DNA of 18,178 nt from Brachionus koreanus (GCA_016987375.1 PJRA01000444.1:530850-549027); one strand, 5' to 3'; shown: positions 7,741-18,178, counted from the stretch's first letter. The notes: generated by a model from the letters alone, not told the origin. A program made the numbers and translations.

Positions 7741-10700
7741 CTTAAGCGTTCAGATAACATTTACACAGTTAGAGAAATTGAAGAGAAAATAAATTTTTTT
7801 CTTACCGGATTGCCAGGGGTGTAGACGGGCATTTTGATGTCAAAGATGGACGACGCTGTCTTGTCTGTTATGTCCAGTATGACGAACACAATGAAAATTC
7901 CTTCGACTAGAGCACGCTGCACCGAGCTCTTTACTTTGTCAATGCCTTCGTAGAAGACTCCGCGTCCGTCTGACAAGATGATTAGTAGTTTTGACACGGC
8001 TGTGTTTGAGTTCGTGTTAGAAAACAGTCCAATTGATGTGTCAAGCATCTTTTTTTTAAATTATTATTTTTTCAAAAATTTTGTTTATTTTTTTTTCAAA
8101 TAAAATGTATTAGGAAAATTTTTAATTTTTTTTTATTTAAAAAAAGGCTAAAATTAAATAGGAGAATTTTTTTTTTGACAGAATAATCAGCAAAAGTATT
8201 CAACAGATTTGACTTTTTAAATTTTTTCTAAAATTTTTCAAATTATACTTATTTTAAGCATATTGAATAAAATAAAAACGAGTTCATATAAATTTAGAAA
8301 TTTCTCGACTAACTAATCCCACATGCTTAAGTCACACACTTGTTTTGATCGAGATTTATAAAAATTTTGCAACATTGAAAAGCATGATTTATTTAGCTAG
8401 GAGTTTACAAGTTTACTAGAGCTTTTTGAAAAATTTTAGTTTACTCGTTGATAGATTTTTATTTTAAATTTAGAAAAAAAAATAAATAAAAGCGTTCTTT
8501 TAGTAAAGCTTTTAAAAAATTTTTATTTAAATTTCAAAATACTTGACTGTTTAGAAATAAAAACTGAAAGCTTTAAAGATAATTAGAAAACCCTCAAGCA
8601 AGTAATTACTTTTTACTTTATAAAATAGCTAAAGAAAATTTTTGAAAAAAAAAATTTTTTTTTATTTCTTATTTATTCTATCAAAAATAAATTTTCTCAA
8701 TTTTCTTATCTCCAAATATTTGGTTTCAGTGTCGCAAAAATACAATAAAAATTTAAAACAAATATTCATACTATGAATGATTAACTGAATTAGTTAAATC
8801 AATAGTGATATTTAAACCTATTGATGCTTTATTTTTTGTCTTTTCTCTTTATATTAAAAAAAATTATTTTAGTTAAAAACAGTGCAACAAAGTAAATTCT
8901 TTTTTGAAGAATTTTTGCCTGAATTGAATGAAAACATAAATTTACAAATTTAAAAAATAAACTCAAACATTGAATGTTTACTTTGAAAATATGTCTTAGA
9001 AATTAATTTTTAATCAAAATATACTCAAAGTTGTTTTTAAAGGTATTGTGAAATTCACAAAAGTAGTGTAGCTTTATTCTTTTTTCCTGAATAAAGCTAC
9101 ACTAAAATATTTTTCTCAAGATGTCTTGCAATATCTATGAATCTATCTTAAATAAAAGCTAAACAAACTGTGACTTTAAATAAGAGAATTGAATTTTTTA
9201 TTTCTAAAAATTTAAAAGACATAAAAGTTAGAGCTTAATTAAAAAAATTTAATTTTTTCAAATAACGTAATCATCCGAATTTAGTGACATGTCACAAAAG
9301 AGTCTTTTACATGTTATAACAGCGTGTCACTAAAATAGAGTATTAACTTTTATAACATGTAAAAGATTCTTTTGTGACATGTTACAAAAGAATCTTTTAC
9401 ATACAATTTGCAGATCAATTTTTGGAAAAGAGGATGACGGGTTTCTATCTAAATTTGGCTGTGAAATTTAAGTAACAAAATTTTGTTTCCCCGAGACAAA
9501 TTTGGGCTAATTTTAAAGCTCTGAAAAAATCTTTTAGCTTTTGCGCTTCAGTTAAGATGACCCCTGATATTATTTTGTCTATGAAAAAACTTCAACAAAC
9601 TTTAAATTAAAAAAGATTTTTAAATATTTAAAATTAAACATTTTATTTACTTTTAAAAACTTTTTCTTACCTTTAAATAAAAACTAAAAAAAAAACTTTG
9701 TTTAGCTCTTTAAAAAAGTGTCAAGCCAAGATACTTATGCTTATTTTAATCACCTTTTCTAGCATGTGTGATTACTCTATAACACAAAAATCTCCTTACG
9801 GACTTGAGTATTAGACGTCTTATTGAGAAGAGGAATAATCACTGATTTGAGAAATAAATCTAATTGTACAATAATTGTTATAAAAGAGAAGAGAAATGGT
9901 TCTAAAGCCTAGTTAATATAGATACTGGCTCGCGAGGACAAATTATTGGCACTATTGTTGGCGAGATTTTCTGAGAAACTTCTGTAAAAAGCAAGTGTGG
10001 TAGTCAGCCTTGTTTGCCTTTTTTGCTTGGTAGGGAAAGCGAATATCTGGACGAATATCTGGAAAATCTTTCAAATTTTTTGCTCCATTTATTTTTATGT
10101 AAAAATAAATATTTTTGTTCAACTATTTCTAAAATGAGTTTTTTAGATTAAATCAAAAATAAATATTGAATTAGAAAATTGTGCATGTATGATGTGTATG
10201 AGAAATAAAAGAGCCACTGACCTGGGCTATTTTGGTGCAGTCATCTTTGAAATTAATGCTAGACAAAATGCGTGCTCCCACATCTGAATTGAAATGCTGA
10301 TCCAAGCTGTGCAAAAGCTGTACTTGTTGACCAAAACTCAATAGGCCAAATTGTCCAACCTCAAGCAAACTGAACGCATTGGTCAAAGTAGCTATGGTTT
10401 CGTAGGCCAATTGCATGCAATGATTATCGTTCATGCTAGACGAATTGTCCACGGCTAAAACAACTTGATAGTCGCGCTTATTCGGCTTGGTTCGTCTCAA
10501 CCAAATTTTGTCTTTCCTATACTCAGTAGCTATGTACTCGACAACTCGTTTCATATTGAGACGCTTGCCAGTCTTGTAATCTCCTTTTAATTTAGAGCAA
10601 ACAGTCGGCTCTAAAATAAGCCTCAATTGTTCGCACAATTCTCTACTAAGCTGTTGTGTTATGGTCTCGTATTCGAGCCACAATTTAAGAGATTCACACT

Positions 10701-13700
10701 CAACAATTTGACTAGTGCTAGCCTCTCTAAATTTGGCCAAATCTTTTTCAACCACATCCCGGTTTATTTCCTCCGATATGGTCAAATTTTCTCTAATTGT
10801 TGCGAACAAACTTTCACTAGGACGCTCAATTCTCACCGTACTTACATAATCAACTAGCATATCATCATTATCATCCTCCTTGACCTCCTCACTTTCATGG
10901 TCATTTTTTCCACCTTCTTTTTTCTCTTCATTTACTTTGTTCGCTTTTAGTTGTTGTTTATTCTCTCTATTCTCCAAATCATCTGGTCTCTCATTGTGTT
11001 GTTGGTCTATTTTTGGCTCTTGATCACCGTCATGATTGCGCGGCTTTTTTTGTTCATCAGTAGCCGCGTCATATACTCTCTGATCACACTTTTCCTCCTC
11101 ACTATTCAAATGTTTAAAATCAGCAGCATTTTCTTGCTCATTTGTTTCACTCTCATTTACCTGCTCATTTTGGTCCAAATCAACAATATTCAAATTTTTC
11201 ATAGCATCCAATTTTTGCTCATTATCCACAACTCTATTCTGATTTTTATCTCTCATTCTATTCCTAGGCTCATTTGCATCACATTGTTCATCCAATTGCT
11301 GTGACGAATTAACACTAAACTCATTTTGACCTTGGCCAGATTTGATTTCATTCTCAGCCTGTTGATTCATGTCCATTTCATTGTCATTTTGCTCGTCATT
11401 TAACTCCTCCTTTTGGTTGTCCTCAACACCGCATGAATTTAACTTTGACTCGTTTTCATTCCTATTCTCGCTCTCGTTATTAAATCCATAATTTTTACTA
11501 TTCTCAGCTAAATTTTCTTCTTCATTCTCTTTTTCGCCTTCTTCTGCTTCTTCAACTTCTTGTTGTTGATTTTCTTTCTCATTTTGGTCCTCATTATTTT
11601 CTGATAAATTTTCAATATCCTCTATTTGATTTTGTTCAGGCGTAGTTTCCTCTTCATCAGCATCATTTTCTTGCTCATTTTGCAGCTCGTTTTCCTCAAT
11701 TTCCTGCTCGCCCAAATTCAATTCTTGTTCATTTTGTTGTTCATTGTCGACTTGTTCATCTTGTTCATTATTAAACTCTGCGTCATCATTGTCAATCATA
11801 GGCAAGTCCTGTTCCTTAGCCATAAGCTCGGACTTATCGTCTAATTTTTGGCCATCATGAATGTCTTCGTCAATGCTTTGATCCTGTTCGTCTGCTTCTT
11901 CTTCTTCTTCTTCTTCATTGTCCTCCTTGTCCCATAGCTGCTGGTCCAAATAGTCCATAGCGTTGTCGACATCGCCCTTTTGGTCATCCAAGTCCTCTTC
12001 TTCCTGCTCGTTTTCTTGTTCAGCCTCGTCCTCCTCTTGCATGTTTACATCGTCCATTTGAGCCTCAAAGTCCTCGGACATTTCGATGCCTTTCTCTTCT
12101 TCTTTTACTTTCTCCTCCTCTTGTCCGTCTTGTTCTTCTTGTTCTCGTTCTTGCTTGGTCTTTGCATCGTCCAATTGGTCCTCGTTTTCAATTTGATCAC
12201 TCACATCCTTGGATCCCTGTCCGTCGCCGAGGCCAGCTGCGTCATCGGTCTCGAATTTCTTACCCTCGGCATCAGTCTCGCCCGACTCTTCGTCTTGTTC
12301 AAGCTCTTTGGGCACACTCAATCCTTGCTTGTACTCGTCAAACACTTTGATCAATGTTTCCAGCATTTGACAGCACTTTACATGCATTTGAGACAAATAC
12401 TGTTCGTATGTGTTAGCATAGCGGCAAAATATGTCCAAGATACTCTTCAATTTAGACACATGTTGGACAATGTTTGGCCTGTATGAGGAACCACTTAGGT
12501 CTAAAACATTCTCTATTTGTTTTATTATTGATTTTAATTCAAACAATTTAATGTCATTGGTAAAATTTTGCAATGATTCTATAGAAAAAAACTGATCACT
12601 TTCCAAGTCTTTGATCGAGTAATTAGAATATTTTTTGTAAAAATTTTCTACAATTTTAAGAAGTTTGATCTTTGTGCGTTGAACCAATTGTTCAATTGAT
12701 TCGTGTTGATTGGGCTCATCGAACGGCTCGTCCAAATGTTGATTGGCCTCGTCCAAATGGTTTAAGCATTGGACATAGTATTCATAAAATGGCTCACAGT
12801 GTTTGTTGATCAAGGCGCCTAGATGATCGAGTGTGTGTCGATCGATCACACAATCGCTAGCCGGATCGCCAAATACAAACTCCAATCTATCAGGATTTTT
12901 TTCCTCGGGAATCAAATTCAGCACATTTTGCAAAGCATTTTTGACTTGATCGTACTCGTTTGTGATCCATTTTATTGTTTCACTTTGTCCCAAATTAAAT
13001 AAATTGTCATAAAAACACTTAATTTGTAGCAACAATTTTCTAAGTGTTCGATGAGCATACCTGAGCTTAAAATAGACAGTCGATTTTGATTTGAGCTGAA
13101 ACGACCCACTCGATTTGGCTACAATTGCCAGTCTAGAATTGAGCGAGTCCAGCTTGCACGAATCGAGACTAAACAAAGTCAAACTAAGCCGCTGTGTGTG
13201 CAACAAAGAGAACAAGTGATTGACAAAGCCGTTGAATTTGTCGACAGGCAAATTGGCTGCTTGCTGATTGGGACTAGTTGCCTTGTAGTCGAAATAGAGA
13301 CGAGTGCTCAAGTAGAACTCGTAATGAGAGCCGAGGTGAACTTTTTGGTCCAGTATGACTTGTTCAATTGACGCGTATCTATCGCTCATTATCTGTCCCT
13401 TTCGATACGACAGACCCATTAGGCTCAATCTCTTTATCAAATCGGACAAAAACTTAAGCTTCTCCTGATTCAAATACTTGAACTCTTTTTTGTACTTGTC
13501 AGCATTTTTTTTATCGCTCACAAACTGATTGTTCAATTGGCGCGTCTCTGCGGCCAAGTCGTCGAAACGCTGCCAAACGTTGCCAATAAAGCGAGCGCAG
13601 CGCTTGTTAAACTTGTTGTCCTTGAACTTTTTGTTTAGAATGCGTGCACAAAATTTCTGCATCTTGAACGCATAGTCATGAGCAGCGTCCGGCTCAATGG

Positions 13701-16600
13701 CAAACTGGGTGCGCCAAAGAGTGCGCTTGGCGTCCACCGACAGCGCCCTGGTCAGCTTGAGCCAGTCTATTTCGCTTTTCAAAAAAGCTTTAAACTTTTT
13801 TATTGTGCGCACAAAGTGACGATTTGACTTGGCTACCGAGTTTTTAATGGACCAGTAGGTGGCCTCCTGCCACTTGTATATGCTCACAAAGTCGGCCAGT
13901 TCTTTGTCGATTTCGGCTTGTTGTTTGCCGATTTGGCCAGCGACGCCGTCCGCGTACACACTCGAGTAAAAGTTGAACACAGACCAGAGAATTTTGTTCA
14001 ACGAAGCGCTTTTTTTCGACGCAAATTTGTCGAATATCAAATGGCAAATTTGAATTGATTTGAGTCGCACAAAAAATTGTCCGATCGGACTCGACACCAT
14101 AAACTGGTTGAGGGTTGACACTAAACTATCATGTGACTCGTCTGTTGTCAAATATTCGTGACATGTTGAATAAATGTTAAAAAACCAAACAAAAGCGAAC
14201 TCTTTTTTTATTTTATTTGCTTCGTTGTCGCAGCTGTTCATCCATTGCTTTAGCTCGAGTTTGCGCCACTCGACCACCAACTGATTTAGAGCTTTGAGCT
14301 CGGCGTCCAAGCTGACCTCTCGGCTGGCTATCAGCTGCCACGAATCGGCACGGCCCAGCAACAGCTCAATGCCTGTCAAGTATTTCATTAAAGGATCGTT
14401 TAAGCTGAACGATTCGATTTTTTTCACTAGTCTTGTCAATTCGATTAGAACTGGATTGTCGGGCCAATCGTTTAGAACACTGTGTATACGTTTGGTCAAT
14501 GAGCTGAGACAATTTTTCAACACCAGCACTTGTTCACTATTAGCATCGTGGTATATGTCAAAGTATTTGTTCTCTTGTTTCAAATTGACACATGTCGAAT
14601 AGAACAAATGAGACAATAGGGTGTTTTTGTTCGAATTTTGCATCACTATTTTCTCACCAATTAGTCTAGTGGCTATGGTGTACGATTTAAAAAATGTGTC
14701 TGTTATACATGAATGCTCACAATTGCAATCGTACACTTTCTCTACTAAATCAAACACTTGTTCGAATAGCAAAATTTCGCTCTCTTTTTTAGCTCTTGTC
14801 TCTTTGACTACTTTTTCATCATCCAAAACATTTATTTGAATAAATTCGGAGAAATTGTGCTCATAGTTTGGAAATTTGTCCTCGAATTCTTGCTCGTCTA
14901 GTTCTTGTTGGATTTTTTCTTGACCATACTGTTTGTATTTGTACGCATCGACATGTTCCATTTGGTCCTTTTGACTCTTGTACGCAAAATATTTGCTTTT
15001 GAAGTAGTCGCATATTTTTACAATTAGAGAGGTCAGGTCGGAGCCAGGCTCGACCAAACCACAATTGACAATGTTCATCAATGCGACCAAGTATGTGTCA
15101 TCGGACTCGACTGAACTGAGCTTATGAGCCAACTCGCCATACTGGTCCATGACCGGAAATTGAATTAGACGCTGAGCTAGAGCGTTCTTATGCACTCTAC
15201 TCTCTGTGTACATGCAGCTCATGGCATACCAGACTAGACTAAGGCCTCGCACTGGACCCTCGATCACATCTGCATAGTTGTAGTAGCTCTTTAGCTTGTT
15301 TATTAGTGTTTCTATTGAACTAAGCCAATTGTTAAATTGATCAGACTTGCCGTTATCTAACAATTTAGATATTTGTTCGTAGGACAAAAATTGTTTTAGA
15401 AAATTTTCCACTTCACTTTTAATCAAATAGTAGACTGGTTTATTTAAACGATCGATTAGTTGATTGTCAGAATTTTGTGGTTCGGCCTCAAGACAAATTT
15501 TAAGTCGACATACCAAATTTTTGTGAGCCAAATAATCCAGATGTTTTTGGCTGTCTGACATGGCCACTTGATTTTTTTGTATGAGAGTGTCGTGCTCTAC
15601 CGGGTCTAGTGGGTCCATTGGACAATACATCACCAGATAGAATAGGCCATAGACTAGCAGGTTCATGTGCACGCTGTTCGAGTGGTTCAAAAAACGATTG
15701 TCGAAGCCGCGTTTAGCCAAATAGGCCTGTATGTCCGCACTAGACACAAAATTGAGATCATTGCGCACATGGTTCAGCATTTTTTGATTGATTAACTCTA
15801 CATTAGCTTGTTTGTTTGATAAAAACTTGTAGTTTGACCATACATAATTCACACATGTGTGTATGAGATTTATTTTGACATCATACAAGTCAAGTGTCAA
15901 GTCCAAGCGTTGTTCTGAATTGAGCAGAATTTTTGGCATAAACCAATTGAGAAAATCGAAAGCCAAAATGTTAAGAGACTCCAACGAGTCTGGTTTATAG
16001 CCTGAAATAAGTTCTTGATCCAAATTGTCAATTGAGAGCAAATAGTCTATTGATTTGAATAGATTTAAATTTTTATATGTGCATTTGGAGCTTAGGTCAA
16101 ATAGAAAATCGTCAATGATAAGCTCGCTTAGCGATGCGTAATTGACCAGAGCTTTATTGCGATTTGAAGACAAAAAACTGTTCAATATGTCCAAATAGTG
16201 GTTTAGCATTAATGGATATGATCGATTCAAGAGCACGTTTAAGTGGTGTTTCAGGTCTGAGCTTAGATTTTTTGTTTCAAATTTTTCTATATGTTTGAGT
16301 AGAATTTGGATTTGGTCACGTGACATAGATACTGTAATTTGTTGACATGAAAGAGCCGACATGAGGTTGTTGATTGATTTTGTGAAGTTGCGACATGACA
16401 TTATCGAGTTGAATGAGTTATTTGTCATGAAATTGGCTATTGTTTCCAAATTGGCTGACAATGTTTTATCATTGTAGACATCTAAATGCTGGTTGTTTTG
16501 TTTTGACCAAAGCGAGTAGTAAATTTTATACAGTGAATCATCGTATGATAAATTCTGAGCGAACAAAGATCCTATTGACTTGAATTGTACGGACCATACA
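7603..16600 (-). CDS. MDN1: Midasin, C-terminal part (three exons; 5' end outside the window)
   Basis: Midasin (Rea1 in yeast) is the giant dynein-like AAA+ ATPase that pulls the assembly factors Rsa4/NLE1 and Ytm1/WDR12 off pre-60S ribosomes in the nucleolus and nucleoplasm. The join is complement(7603..7740, 7806..8048, 10222..16600). It gives about 2,252 residues after the first partial codon, roughly the last 40% of a protein that is about 5,600 residues in human. The six-AAA ATPase ring is not here and must lie beyond 18178. Visible in order are a long helical linker, an acidic region and the MIDAS domain, which binds the UBL domains of the substrates. Splice junctions were chosen because all three are GT-AG, preserve phase 0 at both visible introns, and restore the conserved MIDAS sequence continuously. 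Confidence 0.95.
7741..7805 (-). other. MDN1 last intron (65 bp)
   Basis: This is a minimal GT-AG intron with a GTAAGA donor. The acceptor is TTAAG. Reading through it would add a non-homologous tail and a premature stop. Confidence 0.88.
7806..8048 (-). CDS. MDN1: Midasin penultimate exon (second half of MIDAS domain)
   Basis: This exon encodes 81 residues in phase 0 on both sides. It carries the invariant LLIILSDGRGVF motif (SDGRG at 7973-7959), FVILD, and DIKMPVY, which correspond to LLLVVSDGRGLF, FVVLD and DIKVPIF of human midasin. The leading ATG is an internal Met and not a start. The acceptor AG at 8050-8049 is forced, because an in-frame TAA lies four codons upstream. It is preceded by an A-run and lacks a pyrimidine tract. 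The donor is GTAAG at 7805. Confidence 0.93.
9064..9104. repeat. Perfect 16-bp inverted repeat (hairpin)
   Basis: TAGTGTAGCTTTATTC at 9064-9079 is exactly complementary to GAATAAAGCTACACTA at 9089-9104, with a 9-nt loop. It lies inside the long MDN1 intron. It could be a foldback remnant or a transcribed stem-loop. The arms are short for an animal pre-miRNA, which normally has about 30 paired bases. Confidence 0.85.
9280..9402. repeat. Compound palindromic repeat cluster
   Basis: A 35-bp inverted repeat with two mismatches is formed by 9285-9319 and 9350-9384, with a 30-nt loop. The unit CATGTAAAAGATTCTTTT occurs three times: inverted at 9296-9313, direct at 9357-9374, and inverted again in part at 9386-9402. 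A second symmetry, TTTAGTGACA (9280-9289) with TGTCACTAAA (9325-9334), is nested within. It is non-coding and intronic, possibly a degenerate foldback transposon. Confidence 0.8.
10222..16600 (-). CDS. MDN1: Midasin large exon (linker, acidic region, first half of MIDAS)
   Basis: This 6.4-kb uninterrupted exon encodes 2,126 residues. Roughly 16600-12310 is the helical linker, poorly conserved in sequence. About 12310-10855 is the acidic region, some 485 residues rich in D, E, N and Q. The sequence after it is strongly conserved: LCEQLRLILEPT, KLKGDYKTGKRLNMKRVV, RKDKIWLRRTKP, then the metal-binding DNSSS (DxSxS) at 10449-10435 and LLEVGQFG, ending TKIAQ at the donor. The first base completes a codon begun in the previous exon. 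I place the acceptor at TTTAAG (16602-16601), preceded by a CTAAT branch-site-like word; an AG nearer 16568 is an alternative. An in-frame TAA at 16614-16612 excludes an earlier boundary. There is no start ATG here: the first codon of the open frame at 16566 is TTG. Confidence 0.93.
11895..11916. repeat. CTT trinucleotide run encoding poly-Glu
   Basis: Seven CTT units on the plus strand read as consecutive GAA/GAG-type codons of the midasin acidic region on the minus strand. This is a likely length-polymorphic coding microsatellite. Confidence 0.85.
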
Positions 16601-16954
16601 CTTAAATTTGATTAGAGAAATTAATTAAAATTTATACTGCAAAATTATATATATTTATTTTCTTTTTTAAATATTTAAATATCAGATCTAAATTATAATT
16701 GGCATAGGGTAAGAGTAAGAATGAATTCACTAGTTTTTGATTTATGTTAGCCAACATGCCAAATTATTTAAATAAACTTTTAAAAAAATTTTTTCATAAT
16801 AATTTATTTTATTTTTTTTTAATTTTTAAATTTTTTTTTGCAGAATTAATTTATTCCTTCTAGAAAAAAAAACATTCTGAATTAAGGAACAAAATATAAA
16901 AATTTCAAATTAAAATAATTGCTTTTCTAAAATCTCTTTCTTATAAATGTGTCA

Positions 16955-17101
16955 GCTTAAACAAAGTTTGTGTCAACCAAATTAAATCAATGTATAAACT
17001 GATTAATTTAATTTTTATCAGTTCTTGATAAATTTATTTTTTTGCACATTTATAGAATTATTGCCCGGACTAAATTTGGGTCACACAAACTTTGTATCAG
17101 C
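16955..17101. repeat. 29-bp inverted repeat pair (possible MITE)
   Basis: The arms are 16955-16983 and 17073-17101, matching at 25 of 29 positions around the core ACAAAGTTTGTGT. The spacer is 89 bp, A/T-rich and non-coding. The 147-bp total fits a small foldback or MITE-like element. I find no clear target-site duplication. Confidence 0.5.
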
Positions 17102-17310
17102 CTGTGCATTCTGCAGAACGATTTTTTGACTCTTAAAAAAACAAGTTTTGTGAAATTTGGAACAAAATAAAAGAAAAGAAAAAAAATTAATGCCAAAAAT
17201 ACTTATAACTTTTATTTATAATACCTTTACTAGTTTTGTAAGTGTGGCAAACAACATACAAAGTTACATCAATAGTTAAAGCATATTGATGATGGACAAA
17301 GTCTCTGCTA

Positions 17311-17370
17311 AACGCATTATAGCAAAATTTTTGCAAATTTAAATAAGCTAAATTTGCATTGTTATGCGTT
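17311..17370. repeat. Imperfect hairpin
   Basis: The inner arms TGCAAATTTA (17332-17341) and TAAATTTGCA (17349-17358) are perfect with a 7-nt loop. The outer arms AACGCAT (17311-17317) and ATGCGTT (17364-17370) are also perfect. Between them the two sides differ in length and pairing. The function is unknown. Confidence 0.5.
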
Positions 17371-17890
17371 ATTTTAAGCTTTTTTCACTTACATTTTTAT
17401 ACTCTTTATAAAAAAAGTAAAAATAAAATAAAAATATGTTATCTCTTGGATGTGTCATTTTATTAGTTTATGTCTTAATATTTCTATTGTAAATGAAATT
17501 AGATTTTATTAATTAAGCTTTTTTTTATTGCAAATATATTAGATCTGGATAGATGTTTTATATTATTACACAGCAACAAATACACAATTTTTTATATTTA
17601 CGACGAAAATAACAATAAATTGATTTAGGAATTCTGGGGCATGGTTGTGAATCTTGTATCACCTATATTTATTCTATACTACCCAAAAACTATCTAACTT
17701 TAAAATCCACTATATGTATTGAAAATTAAATTTATTTCAATTTAAAGTTTTTGTTTTTTGATGCAAAATTCAAAATTCAATTCAATTTTTAAAATCTTTC
17801 ATTTATATTTGTGTTTTATTAATCTTTAAAGTCTCTTCAAAGCCTTCCTAGATTTTTTTAAATTTTTAAAAACAGTTCCAACGGTTTATT

Positions 17891-17941
17891 TTCTTCTTAT
17901 TCATTTAATCATTTAATTAAATTTAAAAAAAATATATAAAG
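17891..17941 (+). repeat. Dispersed repeat, second copy (pairs with 2103-2155)
   Basis: Bases 17891-17915 are identical to 2103-2127, and similarity continues for about 50 bp. This copy is about 100 bp upstream of GACTTGT-type copy C, which mirrors the arrangement near 2103-2359. The MDN1-side copy lies in presumed intron. Confidence 0.45.
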
Positions 17942-18044
17942 CAGACTTGTACTAAAGTCAGGAAAAAATTCTCAACAAAAGTAATTAAAAAGTTAAAGCC
18001 AAAACTTTGACTTTAAAATTTCTAATTTTTCAAGTCTTAACTTT

Positions 18045-18082
18045 GACTTGTTGTAAAAAATTAAAAAAGTACTATTCATGAC
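18045..18082 (+). repeat. Short dispersed repeat, copy C
   Basis: It matches copy A (1650-1687) over 38 bp without gaps at 32 positions. It starts GACTTGT and ends TCATGAC. It leads directly into the tRNA-like B-box segment at 18106, so it may be part of the same longer element running off the window. Confidence 0.45.
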
Positions 18083-18105
18083 TTACATGCAAGCAGAGGG
18101 TGAAA

Positions 18106-18116
18106 GGTTCAAACCC
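18106..18116 (+). repeat. Pol III B-box-like sequence at window edge
   Basis: GGTTCAAACCC satisfies the B-box consensus GGTTCRANYCC exactly, and its flank resembles a decayed T arm (GAAAGG before, CCTACT after). No A box is recognisable at the usual distance upstream, so this is not an intact tRNA gene. A tRNA-derived SINE continuing past 18178 is possible. Confidence 0.35.
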
Positions 18117-18178
18117 TACTGAGGGTGGAAAAATCTTCAAAATGTCTCTGCAATACGGGGCGCATGTTTAAACCCCTT

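Larger units (their letters stand above)
8049..10221 (-). other. MDN1 long intron (2,173 bp)
   Basis: The donor is CAG/GTCAGT (intron starts at 10221) and the acceptor is AG at 8050-8049. The intron separates the DxSxS half of the MIDAS domain from the SDGRG half. It is very AT-rich and I see no exon inside it. It holds a perfect 16-bp-arm hairpin (9064-9104) and a complex palindromic cluster (9280-9402). Confidence 0.88.
16601..18178 (-). other. Non-coding flank, presumed upstream MDN1 intron
   Basis: No frame resembling midasin is visible on the minus strand between the acceptor at 16601 and the window edge. The preceding exon and its donor must therefore lie beyond 18178, making this intron at least 1,578 bp. 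The region holds an inverted repeat pair (16955-17101), a small hairpin (17311-17370), second copies of two dispersed repeats, and a B-box-like sequence at the edge. Confidence 0.65.

Noticed and set aside
7761..8048. A separate 95-residue minus-strand gene starting at ATG 8048.
   Set aside because: Its content is the SDGRG half of the midasin MIDAS domain. The ATG directly follows an acceptor AG, and the last 14 residues are intronic.
1594..9402. CRISPR-like arrays or a bacterial mobile island among the short repeats.
   Set aside because: The repeats are irregularly spaced and mostly palindromic or dispersed. The flanking genes have introns and animal-type domains, so the DNA is eukaryotic.
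10171..10221. Midasin ending with the 16 residues read through from the large exon to a stop at 10171.
   Set aside because: The tail is unlike any midasin. A CAG/GTCAGT donor sits exactly where homology stops, and the conserved MIDAS sequence resumes in phase at 8048.
10951..12486. Hydrophobic plus-strand open frames (10951-11304, 11626-11844, 11980-12486) that look like multi-pass membrane proteins.
   Set aside because: They are antisense to the midasin acidic region. Complementing D/E/N/Q codons automatically gives L/I/F/V-rich frames, so they are shadows of a well-supported coding exon.

Overview
The window is nuclear DNA from a eukaryote, most likely an invertebrate animal. It is very AT-rich, with long poly-A and poly-T runs. 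It has spliceosomal GT-AG introns, and one gene belongs to the ZC3H12/Regnase family, which is essentially animal-restricted. I cannot name the species; a small AT-rich lophotrochozoan such as a rotifer would fit, but that is a guess.

Layout. Positions 1-4560 are AT-rich intergenic DNA with no convincing exon. They carry a foldback MITE-like element (about 2521-2690), short dispersed repeats and a tRNA-like A-box fragment (3085-3107). Positions 4560-5370 look like the 5' flank of the first gene: two RFX X-box-like palindromes, a TATA-like motif, a 30-codon upstream ORF and a CA microsatellite. Positions 5371-6789 (+) hold an intronless, GC-rich gene for a Regnase/MCPIP-type endoribonuclease, with an NYN/PIN nuclease domain followed by a CCCH zinc finger. 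Positions 6790-7602 are the short tail-to-tail intergenic region with poly(A) signals for both genes. Positions 7603-16600 (-) are the 3' end of a midasin (MDN1/Rea1) gene, in three exons (16600-10222, 8048-7806, 7740-7603) that encode the last 2,252 or so residues: the helical linker, the D/E/N/Q-rich acidic region and the C-terminal MIDAS domain. Its 2,173-bp intron contains two strong inverted repeats. Positions 16601-18178 are presumably upstream MDN1 intron, with further inverted repeats, a second copy of two dispersed repeats and a Pol III B-box-like sequence at the edge.

The two genes are convergent and have unrelated jobs: decay of selected mRNAs in the cytoplasm, and removal of assembly factors from pre-60S ribosomes. 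No bacterial-type operon, CRISPR array or clearly new multi-gene system is visible. The unusual content is the GC-rich intronless nuclease with a modified active site, the paired X-box sites upstream of it, and several unclassified short palindromic or interspersed repeats.
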